Of a stretch of 64,000 nt of DNA, positions 1 to 8,953 are shown piece after piece. Under the pieces are notes generated by a model that worked only from the letters and a program-made list of their open reading frames with translations, had not been told where the DNA came from and ran no database searches. Where the stretch lies: positions 1 through 64,000 of the forward strand of contig JAAVBM010000060.1 of NCBI GenBank assembly GCA_014803505.1. Direction: 5' to 3'. The stretch is from a bacterium (lineage in GTDB: Bacteria; Cyanobacteriota; Vampirovibrionia; Gastranaerophilales; Gastranaerophilaceae). The translations under genes were made by a program, and so were the position numbers. Every line of letters starts with the position of its first letter. Position 1 is the stretch's first letter.

Positions 1-1
1 C

Positions 2-184
2 AAATTAGCTTTGTATGCAGGTGTTGATGGTGTTAGATTTAAAAATATTGTAAGACCTGGCGATAGATTCGATATGGAAATCGAATTGACAAAAATCAAA
101 GGTCCTATTTGTAAAGCTCACGGTATTGGTAGAGTTGACGGTAAAGTTTGTGTTGAAGCAGATATGACTTTTGCTTTAACATAA
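2..184 (+). CDS. fabZ: 3-hydroxyacyl-ACP dehydratase FabZ, C-terminal fragment (5' truncated by window edge)
   Basis: Translation KLALYAGVDGVRFKNIVRPGDRFDMEIELTKIKGPICKAHGIGRVDGKVCVEADMTFALT* matches the FabZ hotdog C-terminus (AGxDxxRF...PGD pattern). Confidence 0.85.
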   Translation, partial: KLALYAGVDGVRFKNIVRPGDRFDMEIELTKIKGPICKAHGIGRVDGKVCVEADMTFALT

Positions 185-200
185 TCAATATTTTATAGAT

Positions 201-236
201 AAAAAGCGGCAAAGATGTAATCTTTGCCGCTTTTTC
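201..236 (+). terminator. Rho-independent terminator after fabZ
   Basis: AAAAAGCGGCAAAGATGTAATCTTTGCCGCTTTTT, long perfect stem plus T-run. Confidence 0.85.
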
Positions 237-260
237 GTGATATATTCTGTAAACTTATTC

Positions 261-776
261 TTAGAATACACTATCAGGAAGTTCTTTATCTTTCCAAGTG
301 TATATTTTTGCGGTTTTATCGTCCATAATGTCTGTTAACATTTCGCTCTCTTGGAAAATCTTATCGTATACTTCAGGTCTCATTTTTGCTAAATCAGTTT
401 GTCTGTTTAGGACTTTATCTTCTTTATACTGTGGTTTAGGTATAGAGCCATCAAGTATATTTTTTAGTTTTGTTAGAATGTTTTCAATCGTTGTATCTGA
501 TGTACGTATAGCTTCTTCTTGTAAATATGCGCGGCTGTTTTTGCCTTTTATGAAGAAGTCACTTGTGGTGTCCATAAATCTTATATTAACACTACTAGCT
601 TTTTTGCCAGGTAATATATATACATCAATTCCGCGTTTTCCAGCATTTAAGTACTCATCAGAATAGGAAATTGCTCTTGCTATCGATTCGCTGATTCTTC
701 TCTGTGTTTGATTCATTTTTGATTTGTTTAAGTGTACTCCTGTAAATGAGTAATTTGATGTATTGTTTACTTCCAT
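261..776 (-). CDS. Hypothetical protein with N-terminal NYSFTG tag
   Basis: 171 aa ORF; N-terminus MEVNNTSNYSFTGVHL resembles the tags of the ORFs at 39.3-40.5 kb. Confidence 0.7.
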   Translation of the reverse strand: MEVNNTSNYSFTGVHLNKSKMNQTQRRISESIARAISYSDEYLNAGKRGIDVYILPGKKASSVNIRFMDTTSDFFIKGKNSRAYLQEEAIRTSDTTIENILTKLKNILDGSIPKPQYKEDKVLNRQTDLAKMRPEVYDKIFQESEMLTDIMDDKTAKIYTWKDKELPDSVF

Positions 777-1030
777 ATTTACCCCACGATATTTATATAT
801 GTTTTATAAATAATGGTAAATATTTTATATTGCCAAATACTTAAAATATATTTCGAATTGTAACAAAAATATGCCACCTTGAATTTGTATGTAAAATATA
901 TACTTTATATATATGTAAGCGTTAAATAAACACGAGAGATATTAAGAGAAAACAAAAAGAAGAGAGATTTAAATTCCGTTTAAAGATAAAGAGAGCAAAT
1001 TAATTCCTATTCCTAATTCCTAGAAAAATT

Positions 1031-1060
1031 TTAACCCCACATCAGTGGGGATTTTTTTTA
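1031..1060 (+). terminator. Rho-independent terminator with plus-strand T-run
   Basis: CCCCAC ATCA GTGGGG followed by ATTTTTTTT. Confidence 0.7.
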
Positions 1061-1080
1061 GTATAGAATGTTGTTTTGAA

Positions 1081-2463
1081 CTATCCTAAGTATTTTTGGA
1101 GAGTTTCACGGTTAAATACTTCTACACTATTTTTTGAATGTATGAATACCATTCCAGAAATGATAGATTTAAGTGTATCAAAATCGGAAAATGCCATTTT
1201 GTTACGTAAGTCTTCCATATTATTTGCAAGGAATTCCATAATTATTGTTTTTTCGTTGTAAACAAGGCTTGCATAATAATCAAAAGATTCTTTTGATTTG
1301 ATACCTTCAAGATAAATTATATCAGGAGATTGGAATTCAATAAATCTTGCCGCTTTATCCATGTTAAATCCAACATTCTCATTAAATTCACATTGATTAA
1401 CACCATTAAGTTCATATTTTGAGATACTTTCCAGTGTCATAATATTTTTTGAGCCGGATCTAGCTGCCTCAAGAAGCAGAGAATAAATAATATGAGTTTT
1501 TCCGCTTAAAGATGAGCCGCAAACAAGTATAATTCCAGGCTTTTCCAGAGAATTTCTAATTTCTGCAAGTTCAACTTTTGATGAAATTATTTGATCTAAT
1601 GCTTTTGGAGGTTTATAAATTTTTAGGAAAATCCTTTCGCCCATAATTGTTGGGAAGGTTGAAACGCTTGCAATAACAATTATGTTATCGACTTTAAAAC
1701 AAAGTTTTCCAAGTTGCGGAACTTCAGATACTGAAGGATCTAATTCTGATAAAGTTTTTAGTTTTGCAACAAATGATGATACTAATACTGTTGGAATAGA
1801 GCCTTTATTTGTGAGTTCTCCTTGTTTTTTAAAGTTCACGCCAAGTCCGTCGTCTTCACCTTGGAAAGTTACTTCATGAATTCCTTCTAAGATTGCTTGT
1901 TTTAAGATAGCACGAATTATTTTTTGGATATGATTGTCACTTAAGTCCTCTTTATGAAGCTCATCTTGCCAATCAAAACCTGTATTTGAATCAGTAGAAA
2001 TATTACCTACTGTAACGTCTATTTTGTAGTATTCGTCTATTTTCTTTAGAATACTTTCCTCTGATGACAGCACAGGATCAATTTCGCATTCTGCAGTTTC
2101 CATTATTTTATCAATTGCAAAAAGATCTCTTGGATCTGCCATTGCGACAGTAAGTGTGTTTTCAATTTTAAATAATGGTATAATTTTATATCTTCGTGCG
2201 TCTGAATAATTGATAAATTTTAAACAATTAGGATCCAGCTGGTAGTCATCCAGATTTACGTATGGAGTATGAAGTTTTGATTCCAGAAATTTAATAAGTT
2301 TTTCTTCTGACAAAAAACCAGAATTAATAAGAGCTTGACCAATATTTATATTTTGAGCATTTGCTATTTCTTCCGCTTGTTCAACAACTTCGTATTGAAC
2401 AAGACCTTCTCTTACTAAATCATATTTTAATGTTTCAAGTGTTTTGTTTGTAATAATATTCAT
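1081..2463 (-). CDS. Divergent GspE/PilB-family ATPase-like protein with MshEN/T2SSE N-domain
   Basis: 460 aa; N-terminal IGQALINSGFLSEEKLIKFLE...PYVNLDDYQLD (MshEN-type); Walker A GSSLSGKT; degenerate Walker B (SPDIIYLEGIKSKES) and His box; tetracysteine zinc region absent. Confidence 0.8.
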   Translation of the reverse strand: MNIITNKTLETLKYDLVREGLVQYEVVEQAEEIANAQNINIGQALINSGFLSEEKLIKFLESKLHTPYVNLDDYQLDPNCLKFINYSDARRYKIIPLFKIENTLTVAMADPRDLFAIDKIMETAECEIDPVLSSEESILKKIDEYYKIDVTVGNISTDSNTGFDWQDELHKEDLSDNHIQKIIRAILKQAILEGIHEVTFQGEDDGLGVNFKKQGELTNKGSIPTVLVSSFVAKLKTLSELDPSVSEVPQLGKLCFKVDNIIVIASVSTFPTIMGERIFLKIYKPPKALDQIISSKVELAEIRNSLEKPGIILVCGSSLSGKTHIIYSLLLEAARSGSKNIMTLESISKYELNGVNQCEFNENVGFNMDKAARFIEFQSPDIIYLEGIKSKESFDYYASLVYNEKTIIMEFLANNMEDLRNKMAFSDFDTLKSIISGMVFIHSKNSVEVFNRETLQKYLG

Positions 2464-2464
2464 C

Positions 2465-2836
2465 TTAATTATCTTGTTCCAAGTATTTTTGAACTATTTT
2501 AACTACATCATCAAGGTCAAACGGTTTGGTAATATATTCATCAGCTCCGGTTTCTTCTCCAATTAGTTTATCTTCTTCTTGGGTACGTGCTGTTACCATC
2601 AATATAGGAATATTTTTATATTTGTTGTCAAATTTAAGTAGACGGCTGATTTTGAAACCGTTGATTCTAGGCATCATTACGTCTAAAATTATCAAATCCG
2701 GAATAATTTCTCTTGCTAATTTTAAACCGTCTTCTCCATTGTAAGCACAGTAACAAGTATAATTGCAATTTTCTAGTACGAATTTTAAACTTTCAACAAT
2801 ATCTTGCTCATCGTCTACGATAAGAATTTTTTTCAT
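2465..2836 (-). CDS. Stand-alone response regulator receiver (CheY-like)
   Basis: 123 aa; KKILIVDDEQDIV, DLIILDVMMP, ILMVTA, ADEYITKPF; no output domain. Confidence 0.95.
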   Translation of the reverse strand: MKKILIVDDEQDIVESLKFVLENCNYTCYCAYNGEDGLKLAREIIPDLIILDVMMPRINGFKISRLLKFDNKYKNIPILMVTARTQEEDKLIGEETGADEYITKPFDLDDVVKIVQKYLEQDN

Positions 2837-2940
2837 TTTCTCCCCTAATCCATTTAAAATTTCTAATGTAATTACAGTATAACATATCTTTTAGCAAGGG
2901 TAAACCTTGTTAATATTAGTTACACATTATTATTATTTTT

Positions 2941-4071
2941 TTATCCTTTGATAATTTCGCGGGTTTTTGTACGAATTTCTGAGTCAATTTCAAATATCTC
3001 ATCGATATCTGGGGTTTTGACTACGTTATGTTTTTCCATCATTTTTTCGGTAATTTGATAAATGTCATATAATCTTATCTGATCATTCAAGAATGCAAAT
3101 ACTGCTTCTTCATTCGCTGCGTTTAAGCATACAGTAGCACTTCCGCCGGTTTTGCCTGCTTCATATGCGAGATTTAGTGACGGGAATTTATCAAAATCTG
3201 GTTTTTCAAAATCTAATCTTGCGATTTCTGAGAAACTAAAGCTTTTAGATTTAATGCCTTCAAAGCGTTCGGGGTATGTTATTGCATATTGAATCGGAAT
3301 ATGCATGCTAGGTAGTCCTATTTGAGCAATGACACTTCCGTCTTTGTATTCTATAGCTGAATGAACAATACTTTGAGGATGAACAACTACATCAATTTTT
3401 TCATATGGCATATTAAAAAGATGATGAGCTTCGATTATTTCAAGTCCTTTGTTCATTAGGGTTGCGCTGTCCACAGTTATTTTTCTGCCCATATTCCATC
3501 TTGGATGTGCTAAAGCTTGTGTTACTGTGGCGTTTTTCATATCTTCGATTGTTTTGTGTAAGAATGGACCGCCACTTGCTGTTATAATTAGTTTTTCTAC
3601 TTGTGAAATATTCTTGATACATTGATGTATTGCGCAGTGTTCGCTATCTACAGGAATTATATTTACCCCCGCTTCTTTAGCTTTTTTCATTACGATATCG
3701 CCAGCCATAACAAGAGTTTCTTTATTCGCAAGTGCAATATCAATTCCGCAATCTATAGCTTTTAGAGTTGGTTTTAGTCCTATTTTTCCGGATACCGCAA
3801 CTAATATTATATCGTTTTCTCTATTGGAACAGATATCTTCAAGTCCTTCGCTTCCTGTAAGTGAAGATATTCCGTTAATTTCAATTTTTTCATTTGCGCA
3901 TATATATTTTGGCCTAAACTTTAGGGCTTGTTGTTTTAACAGTTCAATATTGTTTCCGCCTGCAAGTGCAATGATTTCAAATTTATCTTGAAGTTTTTCA
4001 ATAACTTCAAGAGCTTGTGTTCCTATGGAGCCTGTTGAGCCTAGTATGCTTATTTTTCTTTTTTTGTTCAT
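2941..4071 (-). CDS. dxr: 1-deoxy-D-xylulose 5-phosphate reductoisomerase
   Basis: ILGSTGSIGTQ, VDSEHCAIHQ, ITASGGPF, TVDSATLMNKGLEIIEA, ALANKET. Confidence 0.98.
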   Translation of the reverse strand: MNKKRKISILGSTGSIGTQALEVIEKLQDKFEIIALAGGNNIELLKQQALKFRPKYICANEKIEINGISSLTGSEGLEDICSNRENDIILVAVSGKIGLKPTLKAIDCGIDIALANKETLVMAGDIVMKKAKEAGVNIIPVDSEHCAIHQCIKNISQVEKLIITASGGPFLHKTIEDMKNATVTQALAHPRWNMGRKITVDSATLMNKGLEIIEAHHLFNMPYEKIDVVVHPQSIVHSAIEYKDGSVIAQIGLPSMHIPIQYAITYPERFEGIKSKSFSFSEIARLDFEKPDFDKFPSLNLAYEAGKTGGSATVCLNAANEEAVFAFLNDQIRLYDIYQITEKMMEKHNVVKTPDIDEIFEIDSEIRTKTREIIKG

Positions 4072-4083
4072 AAGTAAATTATA

Positions 4084-5802
4084 TTATAAAAGTTCTTTTT
4101 GTATTGTACCGATTTCTATATTTTCTGTAGATACAGGAATTGCAAAATGGAAGCTTGAGCCGACATTTTCTTCGCTGTCACACCAGATAGAGCCTTTGTG
4201 AGCTTTTATAAGTTGTCTGGCTATAGGTAATCCTAATCCTGTACCTCCGACTTTTCGAGAAAGTGAATTTTCTATTTGAGTAAATTTATCAAAAGCTTTT
4301 AGAAGATTCTCGTTTTTAATTCCTATTCCTTCATCTATAACGCTGACAATTATATAATTTCCGCTAAGAGTTTTTATTTCGTTTTCGAAATACGGGTTAG
4401 AGTTGATGTTTTCCGCATTTTTTAACTCGGATTTTATTGTAATTGATTTTCCTTTAGGTGTGAATTTTATTGCATTAGAAACAAGGTTTGTTAATACTTG
4501 TCCTAATCTTTGTGAGTCTGCGTATATTTCAGGCAAGTTTTGTTGTTCGTCTGTTGTAAATATAATTTCGTGTTCTTTAGCAACGCAATCAAAGTTAGAT
4601 TTAACGTTTTCAATTACGGAATGAATATTGATATTTTTGTAGTTGAAATCCATTTTTCCGGCTTCGATTTTGTTTATATCAAGAATATCGTTAATTATAT
4701 TTGTAAGGTTTTCTGCATTACGTTTAGCCATATCTATAAATTTTATGGCATTTTCTCCGAGGTTTCCGCAACGTCCGCTTGCTAGTATTGATAAAGCATT
4801 TTTGATTGGTGTTAATGGAGTTCTTAGTTCGTGTGAAACGATTGATATAAATTCAGATTTAACACGTTCTAGTTTTTGTAGTTCTTCATTTTTTTCGATA
4901 ATTTCTTTATATAATCCTGCACTTTTGAGCGGTAGTGAAACCTGACGGATTATTGTTTGGAAATATGCAGCATCATCGGTTGAAAATGGGTTTTCTTTAA
5001 AAATTTCTATACAACCGAAAAATTTATCTCCAAGATCAATCGGTGCAAAAATATTATCAAATTGAAAAATCGAAAATGTGAATTTTTGATTTGGGTTTTT
5101 TATATTTTTAATTATTTTCAGATTAGTTTCATCAATCAAAAAAGGGAGATTTTCATTTGAAAATAATGATTTGTAGTTTAGTATTGTTCTGAGTTTTAAG
5201 GCGCTCATCAGTTCTTCTGAGATGTCGTAAAGTGCATTTATGATCAGGACCGGTTCTTGTTCAAAACCAAATGATAATGTGCAGGTTAAATCAAAACTTA
5301 ACGATTTATCTAAACCTTCAATCATGTAATTTAATAATTCTTTTGTATCAAGTGTTCCTGCAAATTGAGAACTTGTATTATAAAGCACATTTAGTCTATA
5401 TAAACTGTCTGCAAGGTCTTTATTTTTTTCTGAAAGTTTATCAAGATTTTCTTTTGTTTTTAGGTGGGTATTGATAGTAGAAATGATTAAGTTCTCGGAA
5501 TATGTTTTGAGTATAAAACCACTTACTATTTTTGAGATTTCATCATCAACATTATAACCATCAGTTAAAAGTAAAATCTGTGCTGTTTCCAGTCTCGTTT
5601 TGATTTTTTTTATAGTTAATTGAAGATTTAGAATTTCAATATTCTGGTCAATGATAAAAATGTCAGGCGACTCAACTTCGATTAAATCAAATATCGAAGT
5701 TTCAGTACATCTGGCATTGAAGTTGTAGAATTTGTTATCAAACAACTTTCGATAAGCCGATATTATAGAATCGTTTTCCGAAATTAGTAATATATTCCCC
5801 AT
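4084..5802 (-). CDS. Sensor histidine kinase with N-terminal receiver-like and GAF-like regions
   Basis: 572 aa; FISIVSHELRTPLTPI (HisKA), NLVSNAIKFTPKG, VIDEGIGI, GGTGLGLPIA. Confidence 0.95.
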   Translation of the reverse strand: MGNILLISENDSIISAYRKLFDNKFYNFNARCTETSIFDLIEVESPDIFIIDQNIEILNLQLTIKKIKTRLETAQILLLTDGYNVDDEISKIVSGFILKTYSENLIISTINTHLKTKENLDKLSEKNKDLADSLYRLNVLYNTSSQFAGTLDTKELLNYMIEGLDKSLSFDLTCTLSFGFEQEPVLIINALYDISEELMSALKLRTILNYKSLFSNENLPFLIDETNLKIIKNIKNPNQKFTFSIFQFDNIFAPIDLGDKFFGCIEIFKENPFSTDDAAYFQTIIRQVSLPLKSAGLYKEIIEKNEELQKLERVKSEFISIVSHELRTPLTPIKNALSILASGRCGNLGENAIKFIDMAKRNAENLTNIINDILDINKIEAGKMDFNYKNINIHSVIENVKSNFDCVAKEHEIIFTTDEQQNLPEIYADSQRLGQVLTNLVSNAIKFTPKGKSITIKSELKNAENINSNPYFENEIKTLSGNYIIVSVIDEGIGIKNENLLKAFDKFTQIENSLSRKVGGTGLGLPIARQLIKAHKGSIWCDSEENVGSSFHFAIPVSTENIEIGTIQKELL

Positions 5803-5957
5803 ACTTATATTTTAAACGGCAGATTTTATTTGGCAAGTTGGTAACATTCAGAAATACGGCATGGAAATTTCTGAAATAAAATTTTTTGAGTTTTTAGAAA
5901 AATTTTCAGCAAATTTTAAAAAGACTCTTTTATTTTAAGCTTTTCGCCAGTTGTCTA

Positions 5958-5973
5958 TCCGTATTTTTACGGA
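5958..5973. promoter_or_regulatory. Inverted repeat, candidate operator upstream of the phage cassette
   Basis: TCCGTA-TTTT-TACGGA perfect 6-bp inverted repeat, ~38 bp upstream of a TATACT -10-like box at 6011-6016. Confidence 0.4.
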
Positions 5974-6010
5974 CGTAAAATTGCGGACTTTATTTTTTTT
6001 GAAAAACCGT

Positions 6011-6016
6011 TATACT
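6011..6016 (+). promoter_or_regulatory. Putative -10 box of the phage cassette
   Basis: TATACT upstream of the structured leader; no convincing -35 at 17 bp. Confidence 0.35.
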
Positions 6017-6042
6017 AGAAATGTAATCGGTTAAGGCTCACG

Positions 6043-6104
6043 CTCGGGAGAATAAAAACTCCTAAAGATTATTAAATCTTTTGATAGCAAAGTTGTTTGC
6101 CGAG
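6043..6104 (+). ncRNA. Predicted cloverleaf/four-way-junction leader RNA element
   Basis: CTCG(6043-46)/CGAG(6101-04) closes three hairpins: GGAG-8nt-CTCC, AAAGATT-ATTA-AATCTTT, GCAAA-GTTG-TTTGC. Confidence 0.45.
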
Positions 6105-6130
6105 AGTTTCGATACAGGAAGAGTGTATTT

Positions 6131-6493
6131 ATGGGATATATTCATTGCTGTGGAGGACTTCGTAAAACTAAAAGTTTTGTGTTGTCTCCTACAGGTAATT
6201 TTGTTGTGTGTGAATTGGATTTTTTAACCAAGTGTCCGGTTTGCGGACATACAGTTCTACAACTAACAAGAATTGATGATAAAGACAATATTTCAACAAT
6301 CAGGTATGTTAACAAGTCTGCAAGAAAAAATTTTGAAAAGTTTAAATCAAAAATTTTATATGAAAGACGATACTATGATTATTCAAGATATAGTGGAGGA
6401 CGTTTTTATTTAAATTACAACGAGTTTGGTGTTAAGAAAAGATGCTATTCAAATTTGTCGACCTTGAAAATAGGTTTGTGTTCAAATTCCTAG
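6131..6493 (+). CDS. Hypothetical cysteine-containing protein, first gene of the phage-like cassette
   Basis: 120 aa with HCCGG and CPVCGH motifs; AGGAAG upstream. Confidence 0.6.
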   Translation: MGYIHCCGGLRKTKSFVLSPTGNFVVCELDFLTKCPVCGHTVLQLTRIDDKDNISTIRYVNKSARKNFEKFKSKILYERRYYDYSRYSGGRFYLNYNEFGVKKRCYSNLSTLKIGLCSNS

Positions 6494-6530
6494 GCTATTC
6501 AATTTGTATATTACTTACCCTAATTGCTAT

Positions 6531-6574
6531 TAAGAGGGGATTTTCTGTTAAACTCCTTTCCCCTCTTATTTTAT
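6531..6574 (+). terminator. Terminator-like hairpin inside phage-like cassette
   Basis: TAAGAGGGGA ... TCCCCTCTTA followed by TTTTATT. Confidence 0.6.
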
Positions 6575-6620
6575 TAAAACGGAGATATTATTAAATAATA
6601 GAAAGTAGGCTTAAGGTAAT

Positions 6621-6875
6621 ATGAGGTTAATTAAATTAGCGACAAAAGGAAGTTTGATGAAGCTATCTAGAAGAGAACATGACGTGTTAACTCTGATTGC
6701 ATGCGGGTTTACTGATAAAGAGGTTGCGTTAAAGCTTAAGATTTCCGTTAGAACTGTCCAAACGCATATTGAAACCGTTATATTGAAGCTTCAGGCTAGA
6801 AACAGAGTTAATGCAGTTGTAGTTTATATGAAAATAAATCCGAAATGGAAGATAGGAGAAAGGTATGTCTTATGA
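6621..6875 (+). CDS. LuxR/GerE-type HTH transcriptional regulator (small)
   Basis: LSRREHDVLTLIACGFTDKEVALKLKISVRTVQTHIETVILKLQARNRVNAVV, canonical GerE HTH; no receiver domain. Confidence 0.9.
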   Translation: MRLIKLATKGSLMKLSRREHDVLTLIACGFTDKEVALKLKISVRTVQTHIETVILKLQARNRVNAVVVYMKINPKWKIGERYVL

Positions 6876-7369
6876 AAAGGATTATTTTACATTGGACTGC
6901 TGGTCGGTATTATCCGACTCAGTTTGAAAAAAATTATTATCATTATTTAGTGGATAAAGATGGGCGTATTTATAATGGAATTTATACTCCAGAAGATAAT
7001 TCTAATTGTTCGGATGGGGTTTATGCAGCGCACACAGGTGGTGGAAATACCGGATCTATAGGAGTAGCTTTATGCGGGATGAACGGATTTAAGTCTGAAA
7101 AAGCCGTTGGTGATTTTCCTATAACTGCTGTCCAATTTGAAGCTTGTATGAAATTCTGTTCTGATTTGTGTCAAAAATATTCGATAAATATTGATTCTGA
7201 TTCTGTAATGACTCATTATGAATTTGGACAAAAAAATCCGAAAACTACCAGTTATGGAAAGATTGATATTATTTATTTACCTCCATATTCTTGGGTTAGC
7301 AAAAATGATATTGGCAGTTTTATCCGTTCAAAAATTCGATGGTATAAAGAAAAAAGTTTAAGAGGTTAG
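6872..7369 (+). CDS. N-acetylmuramoyl-L-alanine amidase (Amidase_2/PGRP-like endolysin)
   Basis: LHWTAG, AAHTGGGNTGSIGVALCG, VMTHYEFG; start at 6872 gives an ATGA overlap with the upstream regulator. Confidence 0.9.
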   Translation: MKRIILHWTAGRYYPTQFEKNYYHYLVDKDGRIYNGIYTPEDNSNCSDGVYAAHTGGGNTGSIGVALCGMNGFKSEKAVGDFPITAVQFEACMKFCSDLCQKYSINIDSDSVMTHYEFGQKNPKTTSYGKIDIIYLPPYSWVSKNDIGSFIRSKIRWYKEKSLRG

Positions 7370-7374
7370 ATTTT

Positions 7375-8895
7375 ATGGATGTAAATTATTTCAATTTATC
7401 CGGCGGGATAAATCAATCTTCAACTAAAACCGAATTGGGTGTAAATCCAAAAGTTATTTATTGGTCAGATTCTGAAAATATTGAAATTTATAATAATAAA
7501 GGATTGATTAAACAAAAAGGAAATACAATCTTATTACAGCTTCCGGAACAAGAATCTATTATTGGTTTGAGGGAAATGGAATCGGAAGATGCCCTAAAAT
7601 TGGTTATTGTTACCAAGTCAGGTAAAATTTATATTTATGCATTATCTTCAGGTACTTTAACTCTTTTAGATAAAACACTTTCAGGGAAAAATGTTCTTTT
7701 TGCAAATTTCTTGCGAGGTGTAGTTATTTCTACTGAATCTGACGAAATGTTTTATATTAAGGACAATGACTCCTACGATATAATTGATTGCAATTTGAAA
7801 GATCGTTTAGGTAAGGTTGTTTATCCTGATTGTATAAGTATTTATCGAGGCAGATTGTGGTGCGCCAAAGAGTCTACTGTTTATTATTCTGCTTTGGGTA
7901 CATATAATGAATTTACGTTGGAAAATGATGCAGGTTATATTAACGATTTTCATACGGATACTGCTGATATTACTGGCATGCAGAATTATAAGGAATATCT
8001 TGCTATTTATAAAAAAAATAGAGTATATTTGTTATCCGGTTCGAGTCCTGCAGACTTTTCTTTAACTCCATTTGCGGATAAAGGTTCTGTGGCAAAGAAT
8101 TCATTGATAAATGTTGATAATAAACAGTATTTTTTGAGTAATGGTATTTATGCTCTTGAACAGGTCGGGGAATTAAATCAAATTCGATTAGGTTCTGAAA
8201 TTTCTTTAAATATAAAAAATGAATTTGATAAGTTTGATACCTCAAGAATAAAAAATACAATTGCTCTTCATTATCAAAACAAAAGTCAAACTTGGTATTT
8301 CTTTCCTTATTTGGGTGATGATTATTTCCATACAATATGGATAAATGATTATCTTAATAGAGCTTGGTTTAAACGTGTATTGCCGCAAAATATAACAGCT
8401 GCTTGTAATTTTAATTCATATATTGTTACGGGTGATGATCAGGGAAGAATTTATTATGAAGATTATGGTACAACGTTTGATGGCAAAAGTATTAATTTTC
8501 TTTGGAAGTCCCCATTTTTGTCTTTAGGAAATGTGCATCATAGAAAATTAATTGATGAATTTTATTTTGTTTTGGATGATTTGCACGATAATAATTTTGA
8601 TTTTTCTGTATATAAGGATTATGACAGTAATTATTCTGAAGGTGCAGAATGTATTTGTTCCAGACATTTTAATCAGTTAATTTGGGCTGACGAATATTCT
8701 TCTGACTGTGAAGATTTTTGTTGGGCTGTTGATGATGCTGAAGTTCCAGTCTGGTCCATTGGAACTGATGTACTTGAAAAAGCTGAAATATTTGGCAGTT
8801 GTTATTCTGTCCAATTATGTATAGAAGGCAAAAATTTCGAGGACAATTGCGCTATTATCGGACTTCAATTCAGAGAAATTTATAACGATGACTAA
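7375..8895 (+). CDS. Phage tail hub / stabilization protein (P22 gp10-like), putative
   Basis: 506 aa; GGINQSS..., W-D-N-E-N/G-L-KQ-G pattern, repeated beta-rich blades, YYSALGTYNEFTLENDAGYI; cassette context. Confidence 0.6.
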   Translation: MDVNYFNLSGGINQSSTKTELGVNPKVIYWSDSENIEIYNNKGLIKQKGNTILLQLPEQESIIGLREMESEDALKLVIVTKSGKIYIYALSSGTLTLLDKTLSGKNVLFANFLRGVVISTESDEMFYIKDNDSYDIIDCNLKDRLGKVVYPDCISIYRGRLWCAKESTVYYSALGTYNEFTLENDAGYINDFHTDTADITGMQNYKEYLAIYKKNRVYLLSGSSPADFSLTPFADKGSVAKNSLINVDNKQYFLSNGIYALEQVGELNQIRLGSEISLNIKNEFDKFDTSRIKNTIALHYQNKSQTWYFFPYLGDDYFHTIWINDYLNRAWFKRVLPQNITAACNFNSYIVTGDDQGRIYYEDYGTTFDGKSINFLWKSPFLSLGNVHHRKLIDEFYFVLDDLHDNNFDFSVYKDYDSNYSEGAECICSRHFNQLIWADEYSSDCEDFCWAVDDAEVPVWSIGTDVLEKAEIFGSCYSVQLCIEGKNFEDNCAIIGLQFREIYNDD

Positions 8896-8953
8896 ATAGA
8901 ATTTACTCACCACTCATATATTTTGTAGAACTACTATTGTAAAACGAAAGGAA

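Noticed and set aside
4403-5474. Plus-strand ORFs opposite the histidine kinase (4403-4624, 4540-4785, 4643-4945, 5271-5474)
   Set aside because: Overlap one another and a confident kinase CDS; compositionally antisense-like.
6043-6104. Leader cloverleaf as a degenerate tRNA or known riboswitch
   Set aside because: Loop sizes (8, 4, 4 nt) and absence of T-loop/anticodon-loop consensus do not fit tRNA; no known riboswitch core recognised.
8003-8335. Minus-strand 110-aa ORF in the tail-hub-like gene
   Set aside because: No RBS or domain; lies inside an intact 506-aa CDS.
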